Assembly: GCA_001885315.1 (NCBI GenBank)
Contig: MLPZ01000013.1
Location: 62,001 to 126,000 of the forward strand
Length of the DNA: 64,000 nucleotides
Source of the DNA: Treponema sp. CETP13
GTDB taxonomy: Bacteria > Spirochaetota > Spirochaetia > Treponematales > Treponemataceae
Reading direction: 5' to 3'
The translations under genes and the position numbers were made by a program. Positions 43,728 through 52,843 of the stretch are shown in pieces. The notes below the pieces were generated by a model. The model worked only from the letters and a program-made list of their open reading frames with translations, did not search any database and was not told the DNA's origin. Each line of letters starts with the position of its first letter. Within the stretch, counting starts at the first letter, position 1.

Positions 43728-43817
43728 CTATTTATTCTTATGACGATTCCGTCTAAGCTTCTTTTTTCGCTTATGTGTGCTTATCTTATGACGCTTTCGT
43801 TTTCTACCACAAGGCAT
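43728..43817 (-). CDS. COX24/AURKAIP1-domain small ribosomal-type protein
   Basis: A 29-residue, strongly basic product beginning MPCGRKRKRHKISTHKRKKK, with AAGGAG eight bases before the ATG. The conserved stretch RKRKRHK(I/M)xTHKRKK(R/K)LRRxRHK is that of AURKAIP1/COX24-domain proteins, counterparts of mitochondrial small-subunit proteins and of the tiny bacterial 30S proteins of this family. It is missed by length-limited gene finders. It is followed by a strong terminator. Confidence 0.88.
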   Translation of the reverse strand: MPCGRKRKRHKISTHKRKKKLRRNRHKNK

Positions 43818-43865
43818 ATATAGCACTCCTTCATACCAAAATTTCTCTTTATTATCTGTTATTTA

Positions 43866-44864
43866 TTACATTTGGTCAAGGGTTGAATCTTTGAGAAATG
43901 GAAAATGCTTACAAATAGTTTCTTGTACTTGGTTAATATCGTCTGCAGGTATTCGAATAACATTGTGAAGTTGCTTAAAAAAGGTTATTTGTCGTTTAGC
44001 GTATCTACGTGTATCTTTTTTTATACATGATTTTATACTCTCAAGAGGTTCATCTTTATTGGTAAAAAATTCTCTGTATCCTATTGCTTGCATACCAGGA
44101 TCATCTTTTGTATATCCAGATTTTATGAGTTGAGATACTTCGTTTTCAAGTCCATTATTAAAAAGTAATTCAACGCGTTTATTTATGCGATTATATAACT
44201 CTTCTCTTGGGCGCTCTAATTCTATGACACAAAAATTAAAACCTTTACGATAAGTTTTGGGAATTGAAAAATATGAACGAGGGTGCCCTGTTTCTAGAAC
44301 AATTTCAAGGGCTCGTTTAATACGATATTCATCATTAATGTTAATTTTTTTTGCACTTTCAGGATCAAGTTCCTTTAATTCGTTCCATATAACTTCTTTG
44401 CCCTCAATTTCCATTCTATGAGCAATTTGGGCACGAAGTGTTTTATTTACTTGGGGAGTTGGAGGCAATCCGTATAAGAAATTACGAATATAAAAGGCAG
44501 TTCCTCCGCAGATAACTGGAAGTTTTTTTTTATCGCAAATATCTTTACACATTTTATTTGCATTACGATAAAACTCCCCTGCTCCAAATTGTTCGTTGGG
44601 TAAACACATATCGATCATTTTGTGAGGAACACGGGAAAGAAATTCTTTGTCTGGTTTAGCAGTGCCTATATCCATGCCTTTGTATACTTGCATAGAATCT
44701 GCATTTATAATTTCTGCACGATTACCAAAAGGAGCCGTTTTTGCAAATAACGTCTCCATAAGAGCAGTTTTTCCACAAGCAGTAGGAGCAAATATAACTA
44801 AAACGGGAACATCTTCACCCTTTTCAGGTATAGTTGTTCCCGTTTCTTCACTTAAAACATTCAT
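43866..44864 (-). CDS. miaA: tRNA dimethylallyltransferase
   Basis: 332 residues. P-loop variant FAPTACGKTALMETL (normally GPTASGKT), then INADSMQVYKGMDIGTAKP, GGTAFYIRNFLYG and GMQAIGYREF and RRYAKRQITFFK. It adds an isoprenyl group to A37 of tRNAs reading UNN codons, using the product of the MEP pathway begun by Dxs nearby. No clear ribosome site precedes the ATG; rpoZ ends 22 nt upstream. Confidence 0.95.
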   Translation of the reverse strand: MNVLSEETGTTIPEKGEDVPVLVIFAPTACGKTALMETLFAKTAPFGNRAEIINADSMQVYKGMDIGTAKPDKEFLSRVPHKMIDMCLPNEQFGAGEFYRNANKMCKDICDKKKLPVICGGTAFYIRNFLYGLPPTPQVNKTLRAQIAHRMEIEGKEVIWNELKELDPESAKKININDEYRIKRALEIVLETGHPRSYFSIPKTYRKGFNFCVIELERPREELYNRINKRVELLFNNGLENEVSQLIKSGYTKDDPGMQAIGYREFFTNKDEPLESIKSCIKKDTRRYAKRQITFFKQLHNVIRIPADDINQVQETICKHFPFLKDSTLDQM

Positions 44865-44885
44865 AATTTTTATAAAATTAAACCG

Positions 44886-45080
44886 TTATCTATCTTCAAT
44901 TCGAAATTCAACTTCATGATTAAAAAGCTGTTTAGCAGCTAAAGAAACAACTTTTCCATCATTTTCTTCAATTGAAGGATCATTTATCATTGACATTTGG
45001 TAAGCACGGCGACTTGAAGCTACAGTAATTTCATACATATTATCTTTATATTCAACAAGTTTTTCTAAAGGAAATATCAT
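44886..45080 (-). CDS. rpoZ: RNA polymerase omega subunit
   Basis: 64 residues. The omega pattern is visible: LVEYKDNMYEITVASSRRAYQMS followed by GKVVSLAAKQLFNHEVEFRIED (compare NRYELVLVASKRARQL and ALREI). It supports polymerase assembly and, in other bacteria, the ppGpp response. GGGAG precedes the ATG. The protein is short and divergent, as spirochaete omega subunits are. Confidence 0.8.
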   Translation of the reverse strand: MIFPLEKLVEYKDNMYEITVASSRRAYQMSMINDPSIEENDGKVVSLAAKQLFNHEVEFRIEDR

Positions 45081-45160
45081 CTAAGACTCCCGATTATAGT
45101 TTAAATTCAATTAAGTAAGTATATCAAAAAGAGAAATTCATTACAAGACATTGCCCCTAA

Positions 45161-45919
45161 TTATAATATATCGCGCCCAGCTTCTAAAGAATGTAATTTA
45201 CTTTCAGCAGCTTGACTAATTAAAAAAAATAGTAACTGATGCAATTCATTGTATGAATTTTGAGATAAGGCTGTAGCGCGTGATTGATTTGGAGGTAATG
45301 AAGTCACCTTCTGTAAATAGTGTATTGCTTCATCTCCTATAGGGAAATTAAATCCACTTGGAAATTCTGCTATACAATCATTACAAATAAATCCATTTTC
45401 TGTTGCAGAATATAATCTTACCGAATTTTTAGAAAAAGGAGTTCTGCAGGTACTACAAAAAAAACAATCAGGTTGTAAGCCCATAAACTCTAAATAGCGC
45501 CATAAAAAACGTAAAGTTCCAGTTTTTGCACTGTTTTCGTTAACAAGATTTAATCCATCTAAAAAACCTTTTATTAAATAAAACATAGTTTCTGGTTCAG
45601 AAACTCCTCCTGTTTTTATTACTAATTCTGCTCCAAGAGCAGCAGCACAAGTTTTATAAATATTTTCTCTAATAGAAGGACGTGTTTCTAACACATCAAA
45701 ATCTTGTACTTTTATTGAGTTTTTAGAAGAATCCACGTATAGCCACATTTTACCACTATGATACGGTGAAACAAGCGATTTTAATTTCCCTTTTCTGCCA
45801 CCAAAAACCATGGCTGTAAACACTCCCCTTTCTGGACTAATACATGTAGCAAGACGACTTGATTCACCAACAGCACGTAAAGAAAGGACTATTACAGTAT
45901 TTGTTATGTTTCGCTCCAT
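45161..45919 (-). CDS. recO: DNA repair protein RecO
   Basis: 252 residues. An N-terminal OB fold (VIVLSLRAVGESSRLATCIS) is followed by a helical domain and a zinc finger with CFFCSTC and ICNDC. RecO loads RecA on SSB-coated DNA. The -10 box TATACT ends 7 nt before the ATG and there is no ribosome site. Divergent from recJ, whose product prepares the single strands RecO acts on. Confidence 0.9.
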   Translation of the reverse strand: MERNITNTVIVLSLRAVGESSRLATCISPERGVFTAMVFGGRKGKLKSLVSPYHSGKMWLYVDSSKNSIKVQDFDVLETRPSIRENIYKTCAAALGAELVIKTGGVSEPETMFYLIKGFLDGLNLVNENSAKTGTLRFLWRYLEFMGLQPDCFFCSTCRTPFSKNSVRLYSATENGFICNDCIAEFPSGFNFPIGDEAIHYLQKVTSLPPNQSRATALSQNSYNELHQLLFFLISQAAESKLHSLEAGRDIL

Positions 45920-45926
45920 ATGTAAA

Positions 45927-45932
45927 AGTATA
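45927..45932 (-). promoter_or_regulatory. recO -10 element, predicted leaderless start
   Basis: Minus strand TATACT (45932-45927), 7 nt before the ATG at 45919. The -35 region is weak (CTGTAG at 17-bp spacing). No Shine-Dalgarno follows. Confidence 0.45.
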
Positions 45933-45999
45933 ACAGATACACAAAAAAACTACAGCATATTTTATATATCTTACCATTTTATAAAATCAAAATTTATGG

Positions 46000-46005
46000 T
46001 ATTGT
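46000..46005 (+). promoter_or_regulatory. recJ -10 element, predicted leaderless start
   Basis: TATTGT at 46000-46005 ends 7 nt before the ATG at 46013. The -35 region is poor (TTTTAT). No Shine-Dalgarno precedes the ATG. Confidence 0.35.
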
Positions 46006-46012
46006 TAGATAT

Positions 46013-48151
46013 ATGAAAAATTGGAATAAAAAAGCTATCTCAAAAGAAGTTGTTAAAGATATTCATAGCCGATATGGTTGTGATATGCTGCTTGCATCAA
46101 TACTTACACGCCGTGGCATTACAAAAGGTTCTGACATTTTATATTATCTAGAAAACGATATACGTTATTTTCATAACCCTTTTTTATTCAACACAATGGA
46201 AGATGCTGTAGATAGAATTTTAACAGCAAAAGAAGAAGGCGAAAAAGTTCTTATTTTTGGAGATAGAGACGTTGACGGAATAACGAGTACCACTTTATTG
46301 TATCAATATTTATTAGACGAAAAAATGGATATAAGCTGGAAAATTCCAGCTGGCGATGATGCTTATGGATTGACAATGCAAGTAATTGATGACTTTGCTG
46401 CTAATTATGGTACATTAATTATTACGGTAGATTGTGGAATTTCTAACAACCAAGAAATTGCACACGCTGCAGAATTGGGTATCGATGTAATAGTTACAGA
46501 CCATCATAATGCACCAGAAGATTTACCTGAACCGGCTATCATAGTTGACCCAAAAGTTGAGAATAGTGGATATCCGTTCAAAGATATTTCAGGTTGTGCG
46601 GTTGCGTATAAACTTGTAACAGCTTTACGATTTGCAAAAAGCGAACTATATAAACAAGAAATTTGCTTATTAAATGTACGCCCTTTAAATGAAGCTTATA
46701 TTGTAGAAGGAATAAAAGTTGTAAATGCGTGTGAAACAGATAGAATCTCGGAGACTATAATACCAGGTGGATTATCTTTTCAAGAAACTCGTTTACTTCC
46801 TTTTCTAAAAGGACAGCAAATTTTTGTATGGGATGAAAGTTTGCAACAAAAGCAACTTATAAAAATATTTGGAAAAGGAATAGAATTTAATTTACTAGAT
46901 ATTCGCCCTGAAATAGCAAAAATCATGCCAAAAATAGCCAATTTATCCTTAATACGGCTTACAAGTCTTTCTAAAATAGCTCGATACGAAGAGAAAACAC
47001 CGACAGAACTCGATACATTCTTAAATATTTTTATTACCTTTGTCACTCGTAAAGCCGCTTCTATTCAAACAAAAGAGCGAAATGCTCAAGACTTGCAATT
47101 AGTAGCACTTGCTGCTATTGCAGATATTATGCCTTTAAAAAATGAAAATCGTATTTTTGTACGACGTGGACTTGCCACAATTAATAGCAATAAGGCTAGG
47201 ATTGGGTTACAAGAACTCTTAGGTTACCAGAATTTACTGGGGAAACAACTAAGCAGTACAGATCTTTCTTGGAATGTTGTTCCGGTATTAAATGCAACAG
47301 GACGACTTGGAAAAGCTCAATTAGGCGTGCAATTATTATGTGAAACCGATCCCCAAAAAAGAAATGCTTTAGCTGTCCAAATAATTGAATTAAACAAACA
47401 ACGAAAACAATTGGGGGCAGATGCTTTTATAATTGCAAATAAACTGGCAAGAGAAAATCTTACTACTTTTTCGAATAAACTGGCTTTTGCCGCTGATGAT
47501 AAAATAAACCGAGGAGTAACGGGAATTGTCGCTAACAAATTAGTTCAATTTTATAATGTTCCTGCAATTGTTATTACTTTTTTGGGAGAGACAGGTATTG
47601 GCTCTGTTCGTTCATGCAGAAATTTCAATCTAACTGGAATGCTCGAAAGTATGTCAGAATTATTTATAAATCATGGTGGTCACAATTTTGCAGCAGGGTT
47701 TAGTTTTGATAAAAAGAATTTTGATAAAATTAAAGAAGCTTTTATAAAATTCACTCCTTATATTGAACTATCAGAAAGAACAGATGACGATTATGTTGAA
47801 ATCGATGCAGAATTACCAATTCAGTATATTCAGCCATCTTTACTAAATCTCATCGATATCTTAGAGCCTTATGGAGAAGAAAATAAGCCCCTTATATTTA
47901 TGTCAAAAAACCTAAAGATTACAGCTGCTGATATCATGGGTAAAACAGAAAAGCTTCATTTAAAATTGACATTAGATTGCGGGAAAAATAAGTGGCCTGC
48001 TTTGTTTTGGGGAGCAGGAGATAGACTGGGAAAAGACTTTAAGGTAGGAGATAGAATTGATGCCATATATCAAATAAGTAGAAATACTTTTAATGGCAAA
48101 ACAACCCCTCAAATGATATTAATTGATTGTATAAAGACTAACCAAACATAA
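46013..48151 (+). CDS. recJ: Single-stranded-DNA-specific exonuclease RecJ
   Basis: 712 residues, longer than the usual 560-580. DHH-superfamily motifs: IFGDRDVDGITST (Arg where most have Tyr), ITVDCGISN, VTDHHNAPEDLPE, ISGCAVAYKL, LVALAAIADIMPL, LNATGRLGKA, and in the C-terminal half GIVANKLVQFYNVPAIV and NHGGHNFAAGFS. An insert of about 130 residues (roughly 215-345) lies between the third and fourth motifs. It degrades single-stranded DNA 5' to 3' in repair. Divergent from recO, 93 nt apart. Confidence 0.93.
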   Translation: MKNWNKKAISKEVVKDIHSRYGCDMLLASILTRRGITKGSDILYYLENDIRYFHNPFLFNTMEDAVDRILTAKEEGEKVLIFGDRDVDGITSTTLLYQYLLDEKMDISWKIPAGDDAYGLTMQVIDDFAANYGTLIITVDCGISNNQEIAHAAELGIDVIVTDHHNAPEDLPEPAIIVDPKVENSGYPFKDISGCAVAYKLVTALRFAKSELYKQEICLLNVRPLNEAYIVEGIKVVNACETDRISETIIPGGLSFQETRLLPFLKGQQIFVWDESLQQKQLIKIFGKGIEFNLLDIRPEIAKIMPKIANLSLIRLTSLSKIARYEEKTPTELDTFLNIFITFVTRKAASIQTKERNAQDLQLVALAAIADIMPLKNENRIFVRRGLATINSNKARIGLQELLGYQNLLGKQLSSTDLSWNVVPVLNATGRLGKAQLGVQLLCETDPQKRNALAVQIIELNKQRKQLGADAFIIANKLARENLTTFSNKLAFAADDKINRGVTGIVANKLVQFYNVPAIVITFLGETGIGSVRSCRNFNLTGMLESMSELFINHGGHNFAAGFSFDKKNFDKIKEAFIKFTPYIELSERTDDDYVEIDAELPIQYIQPSLLNLIDILEPYGEENKPLIFMSKNLKITAADIMGKTEKLHLKLTLDCGKNKWPALFWGAGDRLGKDFKVGDRIDAIYQISRNTFNGKTTPQMILIDCIKTNQT

Positions 48152-48165
48152 AAAAGGAAATCAGT

Positions 48166-49182
48166 ATGAATTTGCACAAGAAATATTTTATATTTTACAT
48201 TACCTGTATCTACCTTTTATGCACTATTCCACCTTTGTTTGCACGAAACGCTGTATACAATGGCGAAAAATATACATTAGATCTCTTATATACTGACGTG
48301 GCGTATCCTGGGGATGCTATTTACATGGAATTAAACTACACTCCACATTTTTCTTTATTTTCGTCATACACTTATTCTATAGAAGCAACTGCAAAACTTA
48401 TGATAGCTGGAAACAGAGAAACACTTAGAAAGACAAATTTATTTCTAGTAAATTCAGAAAAACAAAAACTGGTTGGTTATATTCCACTTTCTTCATGGTA
48501 TACAGAAAGCAATTTTAACCTAAAAATTACATATCAAATTTTTAGGACAAAAAAACATATTACTACAGCTTATACTGACAAAATGGAATTTGACGTTCCT
48601 GTAAACTTAATAGCTAAAAAGTTCCATTCAGAAAAAATCGATTTAGATGATGTAAATAGCTCAATAAAAACAGATTCAAGTAAAGAACGAGCTATACAAA
48701 TCAATACACTTAATAAAGTAATAAGAAAAGTTTCTAGTAACGATATTTACCAAACAAAAAAATTCTCAAGTCCAGTAGAATCTACAAGACGAACTGCTTT
48801 TTTTGGAGACAGGCGAACCTATGTCTATTCAAATGGAACCAGTTCATCAAATTTACATTATGGAATTGATTTTGGAGTTCCTACAGGAACTGCCGTCTAT
48901 GCTTGTGGAAATGGGAAAGTTGTCCTTGCCGAAAATCGAATAACAACAGGCTGGACGGTTGTTATTGAGCATTTACCTGGAATATATAGTTTATATTATC
49001 ACCTAGATTCCTATTCTGTTAAAGTTGGACAGATGGTAAAACAAGGTGAACAAATAGCTCTTTCAGGTTCTACAGGGCTCGCGACAGGACCACATTTACA
49101 TTGGGAAATGCGTATGTATGGCGAAGCAGTTAGCCCTGATTGGTTTATGACTGAGTTTTCAGGATGGGAAAAAACAAAGTAA
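48166..49182 (+). CDS. M23 (LytM-type) metallopeptidase
   Basis: 338 residues. A signal peptide or anchor (YFIFYITCIYLLCTIPPLFA) is followed by a 200-residue beta domain and a C-terminal peptidase M23 domain: HYGIDFGVPTGTAVYA (first zinc ligands) and GLATGPHLHWEMR. The HxH and GxDF residues are intact, so it should be an active peptidoglycan endopeptidase or an activator of amidases. AAGGAAA precedes the ATG. It follows recJ by 14 nt. Confidence 0.9.
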   Translation: MNLHKKYFIFYITCIYLLCTIPPLFARNAVYNGEKYTLDLLYTDVAYPGDAIYMELNYTPHFSLFSSYTYSIEATAKLMIAGNRETLRKTNLFLVNSEKQKLVGYIPLSSWYTESNFNLKITYQIFRTKKHITTAYTDKMEFDVPVNLIAKKFHSEKIDLDDVNSSIKTDSSKERAIQINTLNKVIRKVSSNDIYQTKKFSSPVESTRRTAFFGDRRTYVYSNGTSSSNLHYGIDFGVPTGTAVYACGNGKVVLAENRITTGWTVVIEHLPGIYSLYYHLDSYSVKVGQMVKQGEQIALSGSTGLATGPHLHWEMRMYGEAVSPDWFMTEFSGWEKTK

Positions 49183-49203
49183 TAATTTTATCTTACTTTG
49201 TTT
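49172..49203. terminator. Bidirectional terminator containing both stop codons
   Basis: AAACAAAGTAA (49172-49182) pairs perfectly with TTACTTTGTTT (49193-49203), 10-nt loop. The stop codon of the peptidase gene and that of the convergent HEAT-repeat gene each lie inside an arm. Confidence 0.75.
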
Positions 49204-50605
49204 CCAAAATATGTTTTGCCTTTTGTTTAATGGCTGAACTACTGTCTTCTTCTGAAATTGTTTTTACAATAGATGTCAAAGAACTATATTTATTTTCTCT
49301 ATATATATCGAGCCCTGTTCCTCGTGTAGCTACATCGTCATTTTCTAAAAACAATTTACATGTCTTTTCCCATTTTTTTGATGGATATTTTGTGAAAAGT
49401 TTCCCAAAGGCATATCGTAAAGTTTTGTAGGAATCCTTTTCGAACGTTTTATTCGCAGCATCTATAACAGTGTCATAACTAGATGTTATTTTATATTTTA
49501 ATAAATAACTTGCACATTTAGAACGAATTGTATCATTCTTTTTTTGATCTGCTACAATCTCTTCTAAATATTCAACTCCTTTTTTGTCATTAAGAGCTGC
49601 TATGCCTTCCATCGCGGCATATAAAACAACAGTTTCACTATCATGTTGGGCTCTATAACGCAAATACGGGGCTGCATCGGTAATTTTTTGTTCTGTGGCA
49701 ATTTCGATAGCTTTTTTTCTGACTTTCCAATAGTCATCTTTTATTGCAGATACAATAACATTCTGTACCTTTTTACTATCATAATAAGAAAGCCCACGTA
49801 ATGCATATTCTCTTATAGAAGGTTCACTTGAAGTATATAGATTTATTAATACATCTACTGATTCATTTTTCTTCATCTCTCCAATTGCTTCAGCAGCATA
49901 CATTCGTACATATAAATTTTCATCTTCATCTTCTGCAAGAGATTTAAGTTTGTCCCATGTTTCAAGCACTTGTAGATTTCCAAGAGCTTTTACTAAAGCT
50001 TGTTTTCTTGTGATACTTAAATCTTCTTCATCAAACATAGTTGTTAAAAAAACAGCCTGTTCTTCCCCACCAACAACCCCCAAAGCAGAAATAGCCATAT
50101 CATAATATTCTTCATTTTCTGTTTCTAAAAGAGCTTGTAGTGGCAAAGCTGCTTGTTTTATATCCATTGTTTTTACATATTCACAAACAAGTGATACCGT
50201 ATCATTTTTTTCGTCATAAGGATCTTCAAGCAATGAAATAGCATAATCTTCAAGTGCATCAATCTTAAAATGAGTACAATATTTAATTATACCCTCTCGT
50301 ACGTCTTGATTTTTGGTTATTTTAAAAAGGTCAATTAACGAATCTGTCAAATCGTTATTTTCTTCTTTTATAAGTGTAGTAATTAACGTAGCAACTTCTG
50401 TATCTAAACCATATTCAATTGTTTCAATACGTTTTTCATTTTCAGATTTTTCTTCAGTTTTTTTTTCTGGTTCAGAATTTTCTATTTCTTGACTTGTTAC
50501 TTTTTGTGGAAAAACAAAAAAAGTAACAAAAAGTAATCCAAGTATGAGAAAACAAGAAAACTTTTTGTCGTTTTTGATTTTCAATACCATTGGTTTATTT
50601 CTCAT
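49193..50605 (-). CDS. Exported HEAT-repeat protein
   Basis: 470 residues from ATG 50605 (AAGGAG nine bases before; a TTG at 50614 lies too close to that site). A hydrophobic signal (FSCFLILGLLFVTFFVF, about 17-33) precedes an acidic stretch and about ten HEAT/PBS-lyase-like helical repeats (ITRKQALVKALGNLQVLETWDKL, VRMYAAEAIGEMKKNESVDV). These are scaffold solenoids. It lies 15 nt after tgt in the tgt-lptG-lptF group. Partner unknown. Confidence 0.8.
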   Translation of the reverse strand: MRNKPMVLKIKNDKKFSCFLILGLLFVTFFVFPQKVTSQEIENSEPEKKTEEKSENEKRIETIEYGLDTEVATLITTLIKEENNDLTDSLIDLFKITKNQDVREGIIKYCTHFKIDALEDYAISLLEDPYDEKNDTVSLVCEYVKTMDIKQAALPLQALLETENEEYYDMAISALGVVGGEEQAVFLTTMFDEEDLSITRKQALVKALGNLQVLETWDKLKSLAEDEDENLYVRMYAAEAIGEMKKNESVDVLINLYTSSEPSIREYALRGLSYYDSKKVQNVIVSAIKDDYWKVRKKAIEIATEQKITDAAPYLRYRAQHDSETVVLYAAMEGIAALNDKKGVEYLEEIVADQKKNDTIRSKCASYLLKYKITSSYDTVIDAANKTFEKDSYKTLRYAFGKLFTKYPSKKWEKTCKLFLENDDVATRGTGLDIYRENKYSSLTSIVKTISEEDSSSAIKQKAKHILETK

Positions 50606-50620
50606 CTCGCACAACTCCTT

Positions 50621-51754
50621 TTAACTTTTGTTATTGTAACGATTCAAAAAAGCTTTTTTATACTTTGAAAATCGATCTTCGTTTATTGCATCACGAATTT
50701 CATGTATCATGTTATGTAAAAAATATAAATTATGATAACTTGCAAGCATGCTAGATAAGATTTCATTGTTTTTATATAGATGCCGTAAATACGAACGAGT
50801 ATAATCTCGACAAACTTTACAATGACATTCAGAATCAATTGGTGAAAAATCATCAATATATTCTGCCCGTTTAATTGAAATATTTCCATCTTTTGTAAAA
50901 TAAGATCCATTACGTGCATTTCGAGTTGGTAATACACAGTCAAACATATCTACCCCGTTTTCAACAGCTTCTAAAATATAATCAGGAGTACCAATTCCCA
51001 TAACATATAGAGGTTTTTTTCGAGGTAATAAAGGAGCTGTGTATGCTAAAAATTCAGAATATTTTTCCCGAGGTTCCCCAACAGACAAACCACCAATCGC
51101 TATTCCAGGAGTATCTAATTCTGAAACAAAATTAGCGCTCTGTTCTCGTAAATCTTTTTCAAAAGCCCCTTGAACAATTGCAAACAAATTTCCTTTGTAT
51201 CCTTCGTCTTGTTTAATTTTCCATTGGGCCTTTGCTCGAGTTGCCCAATCACTGGTAATTTTAAGAGCTTCTATAGCTTCTTTTCGATTAGTTCCCCAAC
51301 CACTGCAAATATCGAGTTGCATTTGAATATCACTATTAAACATCGATTGCAAATTTACAACTTTTTCTGGACTTAACATATGCCGTGATCCATCAATATG
51401 GCTTTTAAAAGTAACACCTTCTTGTGTAATTTTCCTAAATTCTGACAGAGAAAATACTTGAAATCCACCAGAATCAGTCAAAAAATTCCTCTTAAAACCA
51501 GTAAATCCATGTAATCCACCAGCTTTTTGCAATAGCTCAGCGCCTGGTCTTAAATACAGATGATATGTATTTGCAAGAATAATTTCAAATCCTATCTCTT
51601 CAAGATCCTCTTTGGTCATCGCTTTTACAGTCGCGTTAGTCCCTACTGGCATAAATACCGGTGTTTGAACATCCCCGTGAGGTAAATGCATTACACCTGT
51701 TCGCGCTCTAGAATCACTGTCTTTGTGATGTTCTTCAAAAATCTCTTTAATCAT
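50621..51754 (-). CDS. tgt: Queuine tRNA-ribosyltransferase (TGT)
   Basis: 377 residues from ATG 51754 (AAAGGA upstream; an in-frame TTG precedes). Catalytic Asp residues in FLTDSGGFQVFSL and DMFDCVLPTRNARNG, zinc site CHCKVC with a following His. It exchanges guanine-34 for preQ1 or queuine in tRNAs with GUN anticodons. Normal bacterial length. Confidence 0.96.
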   Translation of the reverse strand: MIKEIFEEHHKDSDSRARTGVMHLPHGDVQTPVFMPVGTNATVKAMTKEDLEEIGFEIILANTYHLYLRPGAELLQKAGGLHGFTGFKRNFLTDSGGFQVFSLSEFRKITQEGVTFKSHIDGSRHMLSPEKVVNLQSMFNSDIQMQLDICSGWGTNRKEAIEALKITSDWATRAKAQWKIKQDEGYKGNLFAIVQGAFEKDLREQSANFVSELDTPGIAIGGLSVGEPREKYSEFLAYTAPLLPRKKPLYVMGIGTPDYILEAVENGVDMFDCVLPTRNARNGSYFTKDGNISIKRAEYIDDFSPIDSECHCKVCRDYTRSYLRHLYKNNEILSSMLASYHNLYFLHNMIHEIRDAINEDRFSKYKKAFLNRYNNKS

Positions 51755-51778
51755 TACCAATCCTTTATACTTGTTACC

Positions 51779-52843
51779 TTATGTTCGGGCAAAAAACAAT
51801 AAAACTATACTAGATATAACAAAAACAATAACAGTAAACCACGCCCCCACTAGAGGAGAAACATATCCAAAACGAGCAAAATACATAAATATCATTTGCA
51901 TAACATAAAAAATTACTGTTGCACACACACAAAGTATTAAACTTGATAAAAGAATATTCTTACGCGATTTTCCAGTAAGCGCAATAGATAAAAAAACAAC
52001 AATAAATATTACAAAAGGAAATGAATATTTATAATAATATTGTGATAAAGCTTCTTCATCTGGTAATCCAGCTCTTTGTAATTTTGCAATATACTGTCTA
52101 GCCTTATCTGCATTAACTTGTGTTACATCTACCGTAACACTTTGAAAAGTTTCAGGAGGTTCAAAACTTGTAAAATCTGTACCTGAGGAAACAAAAATCT
52201 TATCATTTTTTAATGTATATGTGATAGCATTATAAAATTCCCAAGATTTATTATTCTTCCACTTTGCCGAAGATGCATATATTATTTTATTTAATGATTT
52301 ATCTTTATTTCTTATAACTATGTATACAGTATTAAGCTGTTTTTTTCTGTCATTATAAGAATCAGCCTTGTAGACAATAAGGCCTCCTTCAGCTTGTACG
52401 ACAACTTTTTTATTATCAAGATTTTTTACTTTTTTTAAAACTTGATTCTGCAATTCAACTTTTTGACTATAATATGGAATAACCAAATTGTCTTCAAAAA
52501 AGAAAAATCCAATACTCAAAATAAAAGCAAAAATTAAAAGCGGAAATGTAAACCTAAACAAAGAAATACCAGAAGCAAAGATCACTGTAAGCTCACTATT
52601 CACATAGAGCATACTAAGGGTAAATGCAACTGCAAAAAGTATAGATAAAGGAATAGACCAAGCAAGAGTTTGCGGTATATATAAAAGACTTATTTTAGCA
52701 ACTGTAGCTGCAGAAACTTCATAAGATAAATATTTTGAAATATTCATTAATAAATCAATAAGTGATAATAAAAATGAGAAAAAAAACATCGCACCAAAAA
52801 AAACAGGTAAAAACTTTTGAAATAGATATCGATATAATCTCAT
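51779..52843 (-). CDS. lptG: LptG-type permease (YjgP/YjgQ family)
   Basis: 354 residues from ATG 52843, which overlaps the lptF stop by 4 nt (ATGA); the frame is open 72 nt further. Six membrane helices with a central periplasmic beta-jellyroll (KVVVQAEGGLIVYKADSYND) as in LptG. LptFG extract a lipid from the inner membrane with the LptB ATPase. Treponemes are usually said to lack classical LPS, so the cargo may be another glycolipid (inference). Confidence 0.85.
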   Translation of the reverse strand: MRLYRYLFQKFLPVFFGAMFFFSFLLSLIDLLMNISKYLSYEVSAATVAKISLLYIPQTLAWSIPLSILFAVAFTLSMLYVNSELTVIFASGISLFRFTFPLLIFAFILSIGFFFFEDNLVIPYYSQKVELQNQVLKKVKNLDNKKVVVQAEGGLIVYKADSYNDRKKQLNTVYIVIRNKDKSLNKIIYASSAKWKNNKSWEFYNAITYTLKNDKIFVSSGTDFTSFEPPETFQSVTVDVTQVNADKARQYIAKLQRAGLPDEEALSQYYYKYSFPFVIFIVVFLSIALTGKSRKNILLSSLILCVCATVIFYVMQMIFMYFARFGYVSPLVGAWFTVIVFVISSIVLLFFART

